Source: Isoetes taiwanensis (Eukaryota > Streptophyta > Lycopodiopsida > Isoetales > Isoetaceae). From it: DNA of 64,000 nt. Of this stretch, positions 9,790 to 19,991 are shown piece after piece; the first letter of the stretch is position 1, and each line of letters starts with the position of its first letter. The stretch is from the NCBI GenBank assembly GCA_021234155.1, contig JAJEKV010000087.1:3345242-3409241 (forward strand), read 5' to 3'. Under the pieces are notes generated by a model. The model was not told the origin of the DNA. It saw only the letters and a program-made list of their open reading frames with translations, and did not search any database. Made by a program: the position numbers and the translations under genes.

Positions 9790-10419
9790 TATATCTGATT
9801 CCACTGAGATAGGGAAGAACCACGGTGAAGGCTATTGAGAACCTCGGTCACACGTAGAGGAGGTATTTGATTGAGAGAAAGAGAAGGGCGGTGGAAAAGC
9901 TTCGGCGAGGACGAGGATGAAGGCGTGAGCGAGCATGAAGAGAATCTTGATAGATGGGATGTTACGGAAGCCTTGCGGTTATCATAGGAGGGAAGGACTA
10001 TCTTCTTCTCCACGATATATCTTCCATTCTTGGTTTGAGGGAAGATGAGGTCCTTGGACAAATCTATGCTTTCGTTGTTGGTCTAGGACGACTTCATTGA
10101 CTTCGAGTAGGAAGTGCCTAGGGACTGCGATCTCTTAACCTATGATGGAACTTCAATAGCTCCCGAGAATGCTTTTGATAGAGTTCGGAGATGGCGTAAA
10201 ATGGGCCCTGAAGGAAGTCTCGAAGTAAAGTTCGAGGCGAGTACATCGAAGCTAAAAAGATAGTGCAAAACAAGTATCAAAGAGCTAATCAAGCTCTTTA
10301 AGGTTGTCCATAAACATTTCTACCAAAGGGGTTATTGCATCCGATGAAGTGGAGGTAAGCTACCATAAGTTTGCTTATTTTGTTAAGTGCCTAAGAACGA
10401 TTGTTTATTGCAATGGGAG
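9790..10419. other. Spacer with coding-like fragments, no family recognised
   Basis: On the plus strand short frames with plausible codon use (for example around 10,150-10,260) are broken by stops. They may be decayed exons joining the H2B-like ORF to the H2A-like remnant. No motif or splice structure could be established. Confidence 0.25.
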
Positions 10420-10730
10420 ATTTTTGTGGGGCGATTTTTGCGCGGAGACATGACAGAGTTACCCTTGGCAGAGATGCAAGTATAAGCCCACTATATGGGC
10501 TACCTTTATAAGGGAGAGATCGTTGTGTTCCATTCTAAGTACAGCCCATATGGACGAGAAGAGGTCTTGAAACTCAAGGCCCCTCGTTGATTGGTAATCA
10601 CATCCCATTATCGCCAATTCCGATCGAGTAGTGGTACATTGGGAGAGATATCGCCACGCATATTTTTGGTGGCTTTAGTATGTATTCTATGGTCGCCGGA
10701 GAAGTTTGCATTGGCCTTGTCCGGCGTGGA
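10420..10730 (+). pseudogene. Second copy of the H2A-like gene, broken
   Basis: The plus strand reads a segment with GYLYKGEIVVFHSKYSPYG followed by EEVLKLK, clearly related to the 3.3-3.8 kb ORF (FVNGEIIVFSRTFSPKG). An in-frame TAA (about 10,483) and a TGA (10,588) break the frame. In another frame slightly downstream the DNA reads GEISPRIFLVAL, which fits the place and pattern of H2A helix 3 (RITPRHLQLA). So the same protein family is present in both halves of region 1, although the surrounding repeats differ. The relation to H2A itself stays tentative. Confidence 0.45.
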
Positions 10731-11028
10731 TAAGGCTACAATTTGACTGACTTGGGAAGAGAGGGAGCCCCAGATTCGCCTTATGTACTGTTGGATGTCG
10801 GGGTGCAGGAGTCCGAATTGGAAGAAGTCGAAGTGTCCAGATGACTTACATGTTTCTAAGAAAATGAAGTTGTAACCATTGTCAATTAATGCTAAGACTT
10901 GTTTGAAATCTATTCTTGTTATATCGAACATAAACTTCAGTTTCATTTTAATTTGTTTTACGCTTCTATTTTACTTAATGGCGGGCGGTTGCGAAAACCG
11001 TGTTGTCTGTGCTTACAACTAACTAATA

Positions 11029-11107
11029 TTCGCACCGTGGCCACGGTGCGAAAATGACTATTCCACATTCTGTGGGAAGGTCTATTTCGCACCGTGGCCA
11101 CGGTGGG
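11029..11107. repeat. Palindromes with CACCGTGGCCACGGTG core
   Basis: 11,029-11,052 is a perfect 24-bp palindrome with core CACCGTGGCCACGGTG flanked by TTCG and CGAA. A near-perfect second copy is at 11,086-11,107. Similar copies occur at 13.3-13.5, 15.0-15.2 and 20.0-20.2 kb. Confidence 0.9.
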
Positions 11108-11348
11108 AGCGTTTTTGGAGTGTGCAATTTCGCAAGACCGTCACTACACACTGCTCGCTAAGAGAATGCTTATCTGAATTTAGAATCTACATGTAAGGAA
11201 AATGGCCAAGAGCTTTCCAAATTGAAAATGTGGGGTAAATAGATGGATCATATGTATCACTTATGATTACATACTTATAACTCATATAAGAGGCATAGCA
11301 TATACTTAGAACTCATATAAGAGGCATAGCATACATGAATACAGAAGT

Positions 11349-11621
11349 TCATTCGTAATCGGGATCGTCATGAGAAGGGAGTTGAGTGATGTGATTAATC
11401 TCATAGACCTGACGCTCTGAAACCCTGCAAAGGTGGATAACAACACGATAAAACCCTCCGGAAGAACGACTTCGACCCTCTGCTACTCCTTCCAGCCAGG
11501 GATCAAGGGGGATACCCCTCTGAGAACATCTACAAAGATCATTATATGTCATAGTGCAAGTAATGGAGTCCATATCTTCGGGACCCCCTGTAATAAGAAT
11601 AACCAGGCCGAGACATAGCAA
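11349..11621 (-). CDS. Small IP-x-W family protein, copy 1
   Basis: A 90-codon ORF. From DSITCTM onward it parallels the ORF at 11,763-12,035: a Cys, then RGIPLDPW, then VVIHL, then VYEINHIT and an acidic end. The first ~15 residues are hydrophobic and may be non-coding upstream sequence. The shared order in four places of this window (6.2, 11.35, 11.77, 43.4 kb) argues for a real protein family. I do not recognise a domain. A translated pattern would be SITC-M, C--RGIPLD-W, VVIHL-W, Y-I--IT--P. Confidence 0.55.
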   Translation of the reverse strand: MLCLGLVILITGGPEDMDSITCTMTYNDLCRCSQRGIPLDPWLEGVAEGRSRSSGGFYRVVIHLCRVSERQVYEINHITQLPSHDDPDYE

Positions 11622-11762
11622 ATGGATGCCTTCTTATATCGAACAAAATTATTGACATGCAATCAGAAAGCAAAGATTATTGGTTATACATACGAGCATA
11701 ATATACAAAATACACATGTATATAATGCACGATACAAAGATATATACCTTATGAGTATTGAA

Positions 11763-12035
11763 TTAGGGGGACTCTTCTGAGTCATTGTCACCAGGCACCC
11801 CAGTGATCTTTTCTATCATGTACATTTGATGCTCTCTATTCCATATTAGATGGATGATAACATCGAAGGGATCAGGATAATAGCGAGGATTGAGAGCGGC
11901 AGTGGTCATCCAGTCTTCCATGGGTATTTCTCGCTCGCGACACTGCTTGAAGTTTTCGTGATTCATCTTGCAGGTGATGGAATCACGTTCAGGACCAGGA
12001 GGAGGCCACATGGCCAATGTTGCTGCACTCGGCAA
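11763..12035 (-). CDS. Small IP-x-W family protein, copy 2
   Basis: Tandem neighbour of the previous gene, same strand, 140 bp apart. It contains DSITCKMNHENF, a Cys, REIPMEDW, then FDVIIHLIW, MYMIEKITGVPG and an acidic tail DNDSEES. The two copies share well under half of their residues, so the duplication is old or the copies come from different source elements. They could also be two exons of a tandem-domain protein, since no stop lies far outside each domain and no obvious promoter is seen between them. Confidence 0.55.
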   Translation of the reverse strand: MPSAATLAMWPPPGPERDSITCKMNHENFKQCREREIPMEDWMTTAALNPRYYPDPFDVIIHLIWNREHQMYMIEKITGVPGDNDSEESP

Positions 12036-12430
12036 TTTGATGTATATTTATACCCACCAAAATTATTGATGGTATATACGCACCAAAATTATTGATGGTA
12101 TATACATAGAAATTATTGGATTATATACATACTTGTATGGTACTCGTATAATGGCATATATACCTGATTTCTCTTTAAATAGGCATCTATGCCTTCATTG
12201 TCTTGTTTGCTCTTTTTGCCCGCTTCTTGTCCGCTTCTTGTCCGCTCCTTGCCTCCCCCCTGCGCTCCACTAATTTCTTGTTCGCTTCCACTAATTTCTT
12301 GCAAATGGTAACTTTGCAAGAACATCCTCGCTGGCTGATCCCGAATACCGCAAGCATGCGCAGTAAATACGTGCACTTTTGATGATTTTTTTGCAACTTT
12401 TGGGAGCATCGATGGCGCCACGGTCCAACA

Positions 12431-12790
12431 ATGAAAGCTTGCAAGGCGGTGAGCAACTTCATTATCGATCGCTATACTTGTCATCTCCCTCCACTGGAGG
12501 AGATCAATTCGAGTCAGGCAAGGTTCAATCTAAGTGCTTTGGGACTTCTTGAACCCCCCTCAGATTTAGAAGATAGGCTAGAACAGTTGAAGGACATGCT
12601 TTTCCATGGTTTCATGGCCTACTCTCGGATCAAGATCGCCCCGGTCATTCCTACTAGTGAGAAGAATAGGATTTATATCCTCATTGAACTTTACAACTTC
12701 CATTACAAATCTTTTGTGGATATTGGTAAGCTCCTATTCCGTTCCCTTGACTTCAACATCCTGTGGTTACTGTCTAGATTCCCCACCTAG
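12431..12790 (+). CDS. Unknown ORF
   Basis: A plus-strand frame of 119 codons with good codon variety in its second half (DLEDRLEQLKDMLFHGF, then NRIYILIELYNFHYKSF). I recognise no domain. It lies between the paired small ORFs and the CACCGTGGCCACGGTG palindromes near 13.3 kb. It may be an exon of an accessory gene. Confidence 0.25.
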   Translation: MKACKAVSNFIIDRYTCHLPPLEEINSSQARFNLSALGLLEPPSDLEDRLEQLKDMLFHGFMAYSRIKIAPVIPTSEKNRIYILIELYNFHYKSFVDIGKLLFRSLDFNILWLLSRFPT

Positions 12791-12799
12791 GATACAATT

Positions 12800-13330
12800 C
12801 CTTGGGATACACGTGACCTATGGCTACATAGCACACAACACATAATACGTACATATCACAGGTGAAGATACTCCATTGGAATATGTGTATAAACTAGATT
12901 TTCATAGAAATTAAGTATATAAGCAAGTGAGTTTCGTGTAATTAAGTTACATCGTCGTGTAATTAAGTGATTTTCGTGCAATTAAGTAATTAAGTAATAT
13001 CTTCTACCATTTTCCTTGTATTTTTTCATGTGATCGTTCTATTTGTGGTCATATTGACGACCGTAGCCAGCGCGAAATAAATCGATTACAAATTATTGAA
13101 GTGCCTATTCAAGACGCGGGCAACGATCGCTAAATACGCAGATCTCTTGACTCCTAACCCAGATGCATGGGTTAGACCTCGCAGGGGAAGGGGCAGGGGT
13201 TAGAAACCTAGGGGAAGGTTACTTGGACATAATTCCGTTACTTGCCGTTCTCTAAATGTTCTCTAATATGTTAATATATTCTCTAACATGTTAATATGCT
13301 CACTTTGATCTTGTGGTTCACCTTCTATGG
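12800..13330. other. Spacer, AT-rich
   Basis: No gene seen. An ATTAAGTRATTTTCGTG-like phrase is repeated about three times between 12,930 and 12,990. Confidence 0.3.
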
Positions 13331-13340
13331 AATGATTCAA

Positions 13341-13480
13341 TTTCGCACAGTGGCCACGGTGCGAAACTGCCCTGCCCACCGAGTTACTTATTAGGGAATT
13401 TTCGCGACCGCGGGCCACGGTGCGAAAATACCTCCCTCACAAAGTAATTTATACCCATTTCGCACCGTGGCAACGGTGCA
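13341..13480. repeat. Three CACCGTGGCCACGGTG-type palindromes
   Basis: Copies at 13,341-13,366, 13,401-13,427 and 13,458-13,480, each slightly degraded, about 60 bp apart. They lie just downstream of the stop of the H3-like ORF at 13,572 (minus strand). Confidence 0.85.
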
Positions 13481-13571
13481 TTGTAAGTATACATAGAGAA
13501 TAGATACAATCAAAATACTTAGCAAGCAAACAAAATATACAACAAAGATCGTTTCATTAATATAAAACACT

Positions 13572-13898
13572 TTACATGCCTCGGAAGTAATTTGTCAACG
13601 CAATATCCTGCCTCATTATGGTCACTCTCTTGGAATGCACAGCACATTTCACACAGTCTTCGAAGAACCTGACCATGTGATTCTCAGCGGCCTCGTGCAG
13701 AGCATCAAGGGCATCTGCAGTGAATCGAGTCACCTGTTCTGGCATTGGAAAACTGTAACCAGCTCTCCAGCACCTTGCACCATCCCTCTTCATCTTATCG
13801 TATCTGCCCCGAACCACCTCCTTACATATTCTAGCCATTGTGAGCTTTCGAAGCACCCACTCCACGTGGTTTCGAAGTGCCGGATTTCGCGCATCCAT
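13572..13898 (-). CDS. Histone H3-like protein with large loop-1 insertion
   Basis: A 108-codon open frame. The C-terminal half is plainly H3: [19 protein letters not shown] (helix 2), then [15 protein letters not shown] (loop 2 and helix 3), ending FRGM where H3 ends RIRGERA. The N-terminal part PALR...[15 protein letters not shown] matches [28 protein letters not shown] with a deletion in the alpha-N region. Between helix 1 and helix 2 there are about 36 residues against 16 in H3, so loop 1 carries a ~20-residue insertion. The ATG at 13,898 gives almost no tail, but a basic stretch (RHKRKTKPKQNRN) lies upstream in another frame near 13,990 and could be a tail exon. No frameshift is present in the core. 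It lies in mobile DNA, not in a histone cluster. Confidence 0.75.
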   Translation of the reverse strand: MDARNPALRNHVEWVLRKLTMARICKEVVRGRYDKMKRDGARCWRAGYSFPMPEQVTRFTADALDALHEAAENHMVRFFEDCVKCAVHSKRVTIMRQDIALTNYFRGM

Positions 13899-14049
13899 CT
13901 TAACTTTTGATTAAGCGGCTAGCCCTTCTTATTCAACTTAGGAGGGCCTTTGTAGAAGAACCGTTTCTATTTTGCTTAGGCTTAGTCTTCCTCTTATGTC
14001 TACTGGATTCCGCGACTACAGGCTGCTCATCAACCGGGAACCACTCGCA

Positions 14050-14894
14050 TCACGGTACTTCGGTTTCGGCACAACCGTCCACAGTGCTGCGGCTTCCTCT
14101 TCTTGAGCGATATTTTCTTCTATTTGAGCTATCACAGGGACCCGGATAGGGACAGCCTGGTACATAACCCTCAGGGGTTCAAAAACTGCTGAACGGCAAT
14201 AGGAACGTTACGGGCCGGGCACATCGAATAACAGGGACATCACGGACATGCACATCCTGATGGTCATCCTCATGGGGCTTAGCATTCTCATTGTCGGCTC
14301 CAAGCAAGTCTGGCCCCTGGTTTATCTCCACCAATCCAACTTCCGGCAATGTACGAGGAAGTCCGGTTATGTAATCTATCTCATTAGCCAGTACAGAGAA
14401 TGTGTTAGGAGTTGGCGTCAAAGAAGCCATCAACCTGGGCCACACGACGAAGGAATGGAGTGCCTCAAGCAAGGTGTCAGCTCCCATCGAAGGAACGAAC
14501 GCGTCGTTATGCGGTGCAACTACCACATCGGCGTTAACGGCGATGCAATCATCGTGCACGAGGAACTCCATGACGATTTACCGCCGCACGAAGGTTCCTT
14601 TCTCAGGCTAAATGGCGAAGAGAAGGTAAACACGCCTTTGGCCGGAAGGTATGTCTCTCGAAAATCTCCTGCGTCATTGGCAACATTACGAACTTCTGGC
14701 GTCGGACACGCTTGATGGATGTTTTACGGACCGGAAAGAGCGGTGCTCTGTTCTGGTCGTTAGAAGGACTGACATAGTTAGTGGCGCTGCCCTCGCTGTC
14801 TTCACCATGATGTGTGCGCCCAGACGGCGCCTTCTCTTCTGTTCTTTGGCTGTTGGGATTGTTAGATCCGGCATCACCGCTATTCTGTGCCATT
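14050..14894 (-). CDS. Probable multi-exon acidic/low-complexity protein, unknown
   Basis: Two minus-strand frames look coding. The upstream one begins at the ATG at 14,894 (MAQNSGDAGSNNPNSQ, polar and Ser/Asn/Glu rich) and runs to a basic KRVRRQKFVML segment near 14,690. The other (14,571-14,179) contains EFLVHDDCIAVNADVVVAPH, then an acidic ENAKPHEDDHQD. Around 14,150-14,050 a third frame reads PVIAQIEENIAQEEEAAAL. They probably form one spliced gene upstream of the H3-like ORF. No domain recognised; the charge pattern would fit a chromatin or transposon accessory protein. Confidence 0.3.
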
Positions 14895-15004
14895 GTCTCT
14901 GAACTGTAATGCAACAAATGAGTGGACAAGATTGATAAATATGCAATGTAATGACTTAGAACAAATATCAAAAGCAGACAACATCGATAACAAAGATAAT
15001 TATA

Positions 15005-15200
15005 TAAAGAGTACCGTTGCTACCGTGCGAAAACGGCAAAAGATAGACACGGAAACCAAATGCTTTCGCACCGTGGCCACGGTGCGAATAGCAGTTAATC
15101 TATAACTAATTCCCAACTTCATTGCGCGCGGTGGCCCGCGGTGCGGAACACTTGTCATTCGAAAGAATTGAATACCAACTAAGCGCACCGTGCCCACGCT
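15005..15200. repeat. Palindrome cluster, CACCGTGGCCACGGTG type
   Basis: A perfect 24-bp copy at 15,065-15,088 is flanked by degraded copies near 15,012-15,033, 15,122-15,147 and 15,182-15,203. The cluster lies upstream (minus-strand sense) of the acidic gene at 14,894 and downstream of the transposon gene ending at 15,362. Confidence 0.85.
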
Positions 15201-15361
15201 GCCAACCTAACATATTTGAAACATTATAGTTGCACATCATGGTCAATAGTTATACATTAATATGAATTTATTCATACAATTGATTCCCCAGAAGTATATC
15301 TTCTACCAATGCGATCCTTGTGGATCGCCAACGCTTTAACTTGTCTGGCGCTGCACTAGAG

Positions 15362-17240
15362 CTACACCATATCGTTTTTTTTTTTCTGCTCAACTTTTCT
15401 CCTCAATATTCTAGCCAGCGTCGTGTCTTGTTTAGCTTTATCTTTTTTCTCTAGCTTGCAGATAATCCTTCTATAGAACCATTGGCACATCTGTTGCAAT
15501 GAGTTACCACACAAACCTCGATGTTGTGTGAACCTGAAAAAAGCATTCTTGGCTTGCTTATGTGACTTCTCCATTCCCTGCGTATTCCATATTCCCAAGC
15601 TCCCGTACTCTTTGGCAAACCACAAGCCATGGCGTGAAGTATATGAATGTAATGTGTGACATTGCATTCTCCCCATGCTTGTATAAGCGACCGTGAATTG
15701 AGTTCTTCGCTACTCAAGAATTCATCTAACTTTCCACCCACCATTTTCTTCTCGCCATCAAAGTTACCCGAGTGCTCAGATTTCGCCACGCTTTAATTTT
15801 CTTTTAGTTTTGCCCTCCCCGTGAAGTACGATCATCTTACGCTTCAAAGCAAGTCCTTATACCCCTCCCACTTTCCGGTTGGCAATGATCCATTCTTACG
15901 TAATTTAGTACAAGGCAGAAATCTCTTCTTTCACCCCACCCATAGATGGTTTACAAGGAACCTTGCCTCCCTTCTTAGGATCTTGCAGAGATTTTATAGT
16001 CACCACCATGAAGACCAAGATCAGTGAAAAGCACGTTCTCAACATCTTTCATACACTTTTCTCTGGCTGATTGTGGAGACTTATTCCAAGCAAAAAGAAT
16101 GCTCATGTACACCATCTTATCCACTATTCTTAGAAAGGCATGGAGAGTGCAAATATGTACTCTCTTCACAAGAATTGCAAGTACGGGGATCAAAGTTTTG
16201 TCCTCCTTCTCACGCGTTGGTTCAGCATCCTGGTCACATTCGAGAGTACTCATTCCCTTCCCCTTATCATCTACCCTAGCATACAAACAGTAAGGACATG
16301 CGTGGGTAGTCTTACCAGAACCATGTTTCATGTTATACATGCACTTGATGGTCTTTAGATCAGCGGCCGGATGCCATTCAACCTCGTAATCTCCGTGAGC
16401 TGGGAACACGAAGCTTCTCTCCGACTCCATGAGCAGCAATAATAGTAGGAATAGGTGTCTCACTGAAAGACCCACTGAAGAACACCATGATTTTCTTCCG
16501 GTACTTGAAATATCCCTATCCACCAAATATGGTCCTCGATTGAACGAGAGAACTTCCCTTCCTCATTATCAGAATTTGACAACGCCCTGTTCATTAATGT
16601 CAAAGAAACCCTCTCATACTTTTCACCTTTGATCAGTTCCATCTCATCCAACTTTATAGCAATTTGGAGTTTCCCTCCACATTCTTCCACTTTCATATCA
16701 TAGAAGCGAACTAACAGAAGAAGCATTTTAGAGAGATCCATCCAACAATTATTCTTCTCATTAAGAACAAATAGATCATTTCGAGCCACCCTTCTTCTTA
16801 CTTTTCCCGATTGATTAGTGATCCCAAGTGCACGGATGTGGTGATCGGTACATCTCTCCCAAATGTTCGTGTACTTCGCATTCCTCTTTGTTACGCTTTG
16901 CTCACGACATAAGCGAAGTCTTGGCAAGTATGGTCTTCGTAATACCCATTTGCTTGATACCATCCCGCAAACATCTAAAAGAGAGCAATGTAAGCTTGTC
17001 GATGATACCCACATTGTCACATAATTCTTGCATGTTATCAGCACTTTGACTCTTTCCCAATCGGTAAAGCACTGTTCAAGAATGCTTTTTCTTAAATGGT
17101 TAGCTCAGGGGAAGCTTCAACATATCTATAACATCATCTTTAGTTACAAGCTTTTTCAACAAACTAGCCATATTACAAGGTTTTCTCTTCTTCTTTTCAG
17201 CCATAGTAGGATCCACCAGATTTTTAATAGCGTGGATCCT
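15362..17240 (-). pseudogene. Decayed plant transposon protein (transposase-like)
   Basis: Several minus-strand frames read as one decayed protein. From 17,044 leftward: IKLDEMELIKGEKYERVSL, then SRSIEDHIWWIGIF, then FVFPAHGDYEVEWHPAADL and HACPYCLYARVD (a Cys pair), then ICTLHAFLRIVDKM, and finally SLGIWNTQGMEKSHKQAKN. This order (polar ADLK motif, a CxxC, a CTLHA..R motif, and a C-terminal Gly-rich G.EK.H motif) recalls large uncharacterised transposon proteins of plants and animals. The frame changes at about 16,480-16,530 and 15,790-15,980. A KKKRK-containing segment near 17,190 may be its N-terminus. I cannot name the superfamily. Confidence 0.5.
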
Positions 17241-17273
17241 TCTTGAAGCCCCCACCACTAGGGGCAAGTATAT

Positions 17274-17705
17274 TTAGGGCCTTCGGTTTTTTTTCCTCTC
17301 CCTCATGCCCAATGTGGTGTCATTTTCAGTCTTTTTAACTTCCTCTCCGTTTGTCATTGTCCTCGAGCATCTCTTCAATCCTTGTTTAAGTGACTCCACC
17401 TCCATAAGCAACCTTTGATTGGAAGCTTGCAGTTCTTCTGTATTCTTAGACCTGTTGGTTAAGAAATAGTTACACTGTTGGAGGTAATTACAATGTGCTA
17501 CCATATTGCAATGCACTCCACACAATTGATTGTACATTGTTCTCAAATGCACATCGGAATTACTTGAAATATTATTGCAATAGCCAAGCAGACCTTGATT
17601 ACCCTTACAGGCAAAATGAATAAGGCCCGATGGAGAATGAAATTCAGGATGTCTTCTGGTGATCGGATCGATGGGATATCTGATTCCCCACGCGCCAGAG
17701 ATCAA
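17274..17705 (-). CDS. Unknown ORF with a short coiled coil
   Basis: A frame of about 143 codons with a Cys/His-containing middle part and a heptad-like stretch (ELQASNQRLLMEVESLKQGL) before a basic end (RERKKNRRP). It lies directly upstream of the decayed transposon protein on the same strand and could be its N-terminal exon. No domain recognised. Confidence 0.3.
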   Translation of the reverse strand: MISGAWGIRYPIDPITRRHPEFHSPSGLIHFACKGNQGLLGYCNNISSNSDVHLRTMYNQLCGVHCNMVAHCNYLQQCNYFLTNRSKNTEELQASNQRLLMEVESLKQGLKRCSRTMTNGEEVKKTENDTTLGMRERKKNRRP

Positions 17706-18309
17706 TATTCATTGCACCTGAAGCTCGAAGAGCATTCTCATCGACCTGTTCCTTCCGATTATATTGATTTTTGTAGGGCAAGCAATTCTTGGGCACCTCC
17801 ACCCGGAATTGGCCTTTGCCTTTCTGTATTCAAAAAAGAATTACTCATTGTCATTGCCCGAACTTAATAGAACAGTTACCTCTGCCATAGATCGAATTCA
17901 GAATCGCGTGATCGCTTTCCGAGCTCCACAGTCCGGCGACCAAATTGATGCAATTCTTCGCCAAAATACGAAGGAAAACTAGAGAATTCCCGGATTTGAA
18001 GGATTGACATCAAAACTAAATTGAAATGCCCTCCAAAGCTTTGGCCCAATTGAGAAATTCTTGAGGTGTCCCTTCGGGCTACTCCTTGTAGCTTCAGTTC
18101 GGTGGGAAGGTGGGGGGAGGAGGGATTTAGGCGTAATGAGTAAAACAACAAGTAATAATGACGTTTACCAGGTTCGGTTGCTCCAGGGCTGAGGTTCGGT
18201 TTAGGTTCGTGGGAGCTTTTTGCCCATACCTGCAGGTTCGGGTACCAACTAAAATCCAAATTTGGGAAGGGCTTACAAGGGCGTTAATAGACTCCACCAA
18301 ACCTCTAAT

Positions 18310-18546
18310 GCCATGATACCCTGGCCAGGAAGGTACTCATTGACTAGTACATGTGCTGGGAAGAGGCCAGTTGCTTTATAGATCTTTTCAGTTATCCCAT
18401 TAAGCCATGTCGGCACTGCATCATGTATGCCAAAACCAAGTATATCTTTATATGGATCTAATGATACTCACAATAATCAAAGGGAAAGATGGATTATGGT
18501 ACCAACAAGGCTGTGGTATTAGATCCTTCTCATGCACCAAACCACC
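18310..18546 (-). pseudogene. ALKBH6: Fragment of an ALKBH6-like dioxygenase gene
   Basis: Minus-strand frames read GGLVHEKDLIPQ, then after a short non-matching stretch FGIHDAVPTWLNGITEKIY and LFPAHVLVNEYLPGQGIM. These match the ALKBH6 (AlkB homologue 6, 2-oxoglutarate/Fe(II) dioxygenase) order GGVVHEKGLIPQ ... PPWL ... INEYLPNQGIM, ending just before the conserved HQDG iron-binding motif. A TATGAAG acceptor precedes the first exon, so the copy derives from genomic DNA, not mRNA. The rest of the catalytic domain is missing. It is a captured gene fragment next to transposon genes. Confidence 0.7.
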
Positions 18547-18559
18547 TTCATAAAAAGCA

Positions 18560-19195
18560 AAATTCTAAAAGTTGACTGTTAGGCAATATAATACATCAAT
18601 GCAAAGCCAAGTTGTTAGATGTAATTTAGGATTAATAAGCTTCGTCAGAGACCGAGTTTGCCTAAAAACATCTTTCAAGCTTATTCAACATCATCAAATT
18701 GGTTGATTCACAGATCTAATTTTAATTCTCCATACAATTTCTAGATACTTAAAATACCAACAAAACATCTGTTCGTACAAACTAATTTGGAGCTCTTAGC
18801 ATTTGCAATACCCCAATGTTGAAGTCGCCTATTCTTTAAAGATTTTCACTTTGTCACAGGAGCTCCATTAACCTAGGCATCCATTACTCTTTAGTCCTCA
18901 GATAAAATAACAGATTTCATCGAAGAAAACATACCTGCTGCAACAGGATTTTCTTTCGATTACCAAGGCATAGAGACTTCACAAATTAAATCCGAGCTTG
19001 CCCCCCCTAGGGACAACCCAAAAATGATCCATTATCAACCATCAATAGCACTAAAACTTGCTACCACGAGAAGAACGTGCACATTAATTCCATTAGCAGA
19101 TCATATTAGAATCACTACTTCAAAACTTATAAAAAGTATTAGTATTAGTAAACGTGAAAAAGACTTGGTAAAAAACTGATCTATAGATAGTATAC
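18560..19195. other. Spacer, AT-rich, probably intronic
   Basis: No conserved coding stretch on either strand. The left part may be ALKBH6 intron sequence (it precedes the acceptor at about 18,547 on the minus strand). The right part borders the split transposon ORF. Confidence 0.3.
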
Positions 19196-19200
19196 CTGGT

Positions 19201-19428
19201 TCACATCAAGGTAATGTGTTGGATGCTTAGGATGTTTTCTCTATCAGATCTGACGTCCTTGAAGTTAGGCGAAACTTTAGTGTAGTTTGTCCAATAATCC
19301 ACAACTTTTTCAATCACTTCTTGGCTCAGGGAATCCTCTCTCTTCTTCCTTCCCCCAAGAGCCCACAATGCGTTTTTATTACTAATTGCAACACGGTGCT
19401 TCTTAGCTCTGGAACAATTCCTTGGATG
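19201..19428 (-). pseudogene. Split transposon ORF, downstream half
   Basis: The minus strand reads HPRNCSRAKKHRVAIS, then GGRKKREDSLSQEVIEKVV and YWTNYTKVSPNFKDVRSD. The VSPN.KDVR element is typical of a group of uncharacterised transposon proteins found in plants and animals whose DDE-like core contains FAENY. The frame is continuous with the minus-strand ORF at 62,436-62,134: removing the CACTA block and one ATG copy joins LGIH to PRNC without a frameshift. So this half belongs to the target that the CACTA element hit. The protein stops after IQHITLM, or an intron begins there. Confidence 0.7.
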
Positions 19429-19439
19429 CACTACTACAA

Positions 19440-19915
19440 AAATGTGCATAAATGGCACGAAGAAATGGCACAATTTCATGAATTTGCCATTTGTATCATT
19501 GTAATTGGCACATAACAAAACGTGACAAGTATGTGCCATTTAAGCGACATTTATGTTGCCATTTGTTTGCCTTATAAATGGCACATAGATTAGTGTGTTG
19601 CATGTGCCATTTAAGTGTGGTCGATGTTTTGCCATTTTGACCTACATAAATGGCAAACTAATAAGTGTCATGTAAGTGCCCCATAAGTGCTGCCTATTTG
19701 TGCCATTTGCGTTGCAATAAACGTCACATGTCTAAGTGACTTGAATGTGCTATCTAAGTGTGGGCAATGTTTTGCCATTTTGAGCGACGTAAATGGCAAA
19801 CTAATAAGTGACATGTTAGTGCTGCTTGTTGGTGCCATTTGCAGATGAACAAATGACACTTGTATAAGTGACTTCTATTTGCCATTAGCGCCTCCTTTAG
19901 TGCAATAAAAACCCG
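19440..19915. repeat. Left subterminal repeats of the CACTA element
   Basis: More than fifteen short copies of AAATGGCAM or its complement TGCCATTT occur in both orientations, often spaced 20-40 bp. The right end has the same motif. Such clusters bind the TNPA-type protein in known CACTA elements; this role is inferred here. Confidence 0.85.
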
Positions 19916-19991
19916 ACGCCTTAAAAGTAAGTGTCAAAGTGAAATGACTAGCGAAAAGTAAAATGTCTTAAGTGTCCTGACGAGAAATATC

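Noticed and set aside
9753-10061. Minus-strand ORF of 102 codons
   Set aside because: Serine/proline-rich shadow of plus-strand sequence, with no motif.
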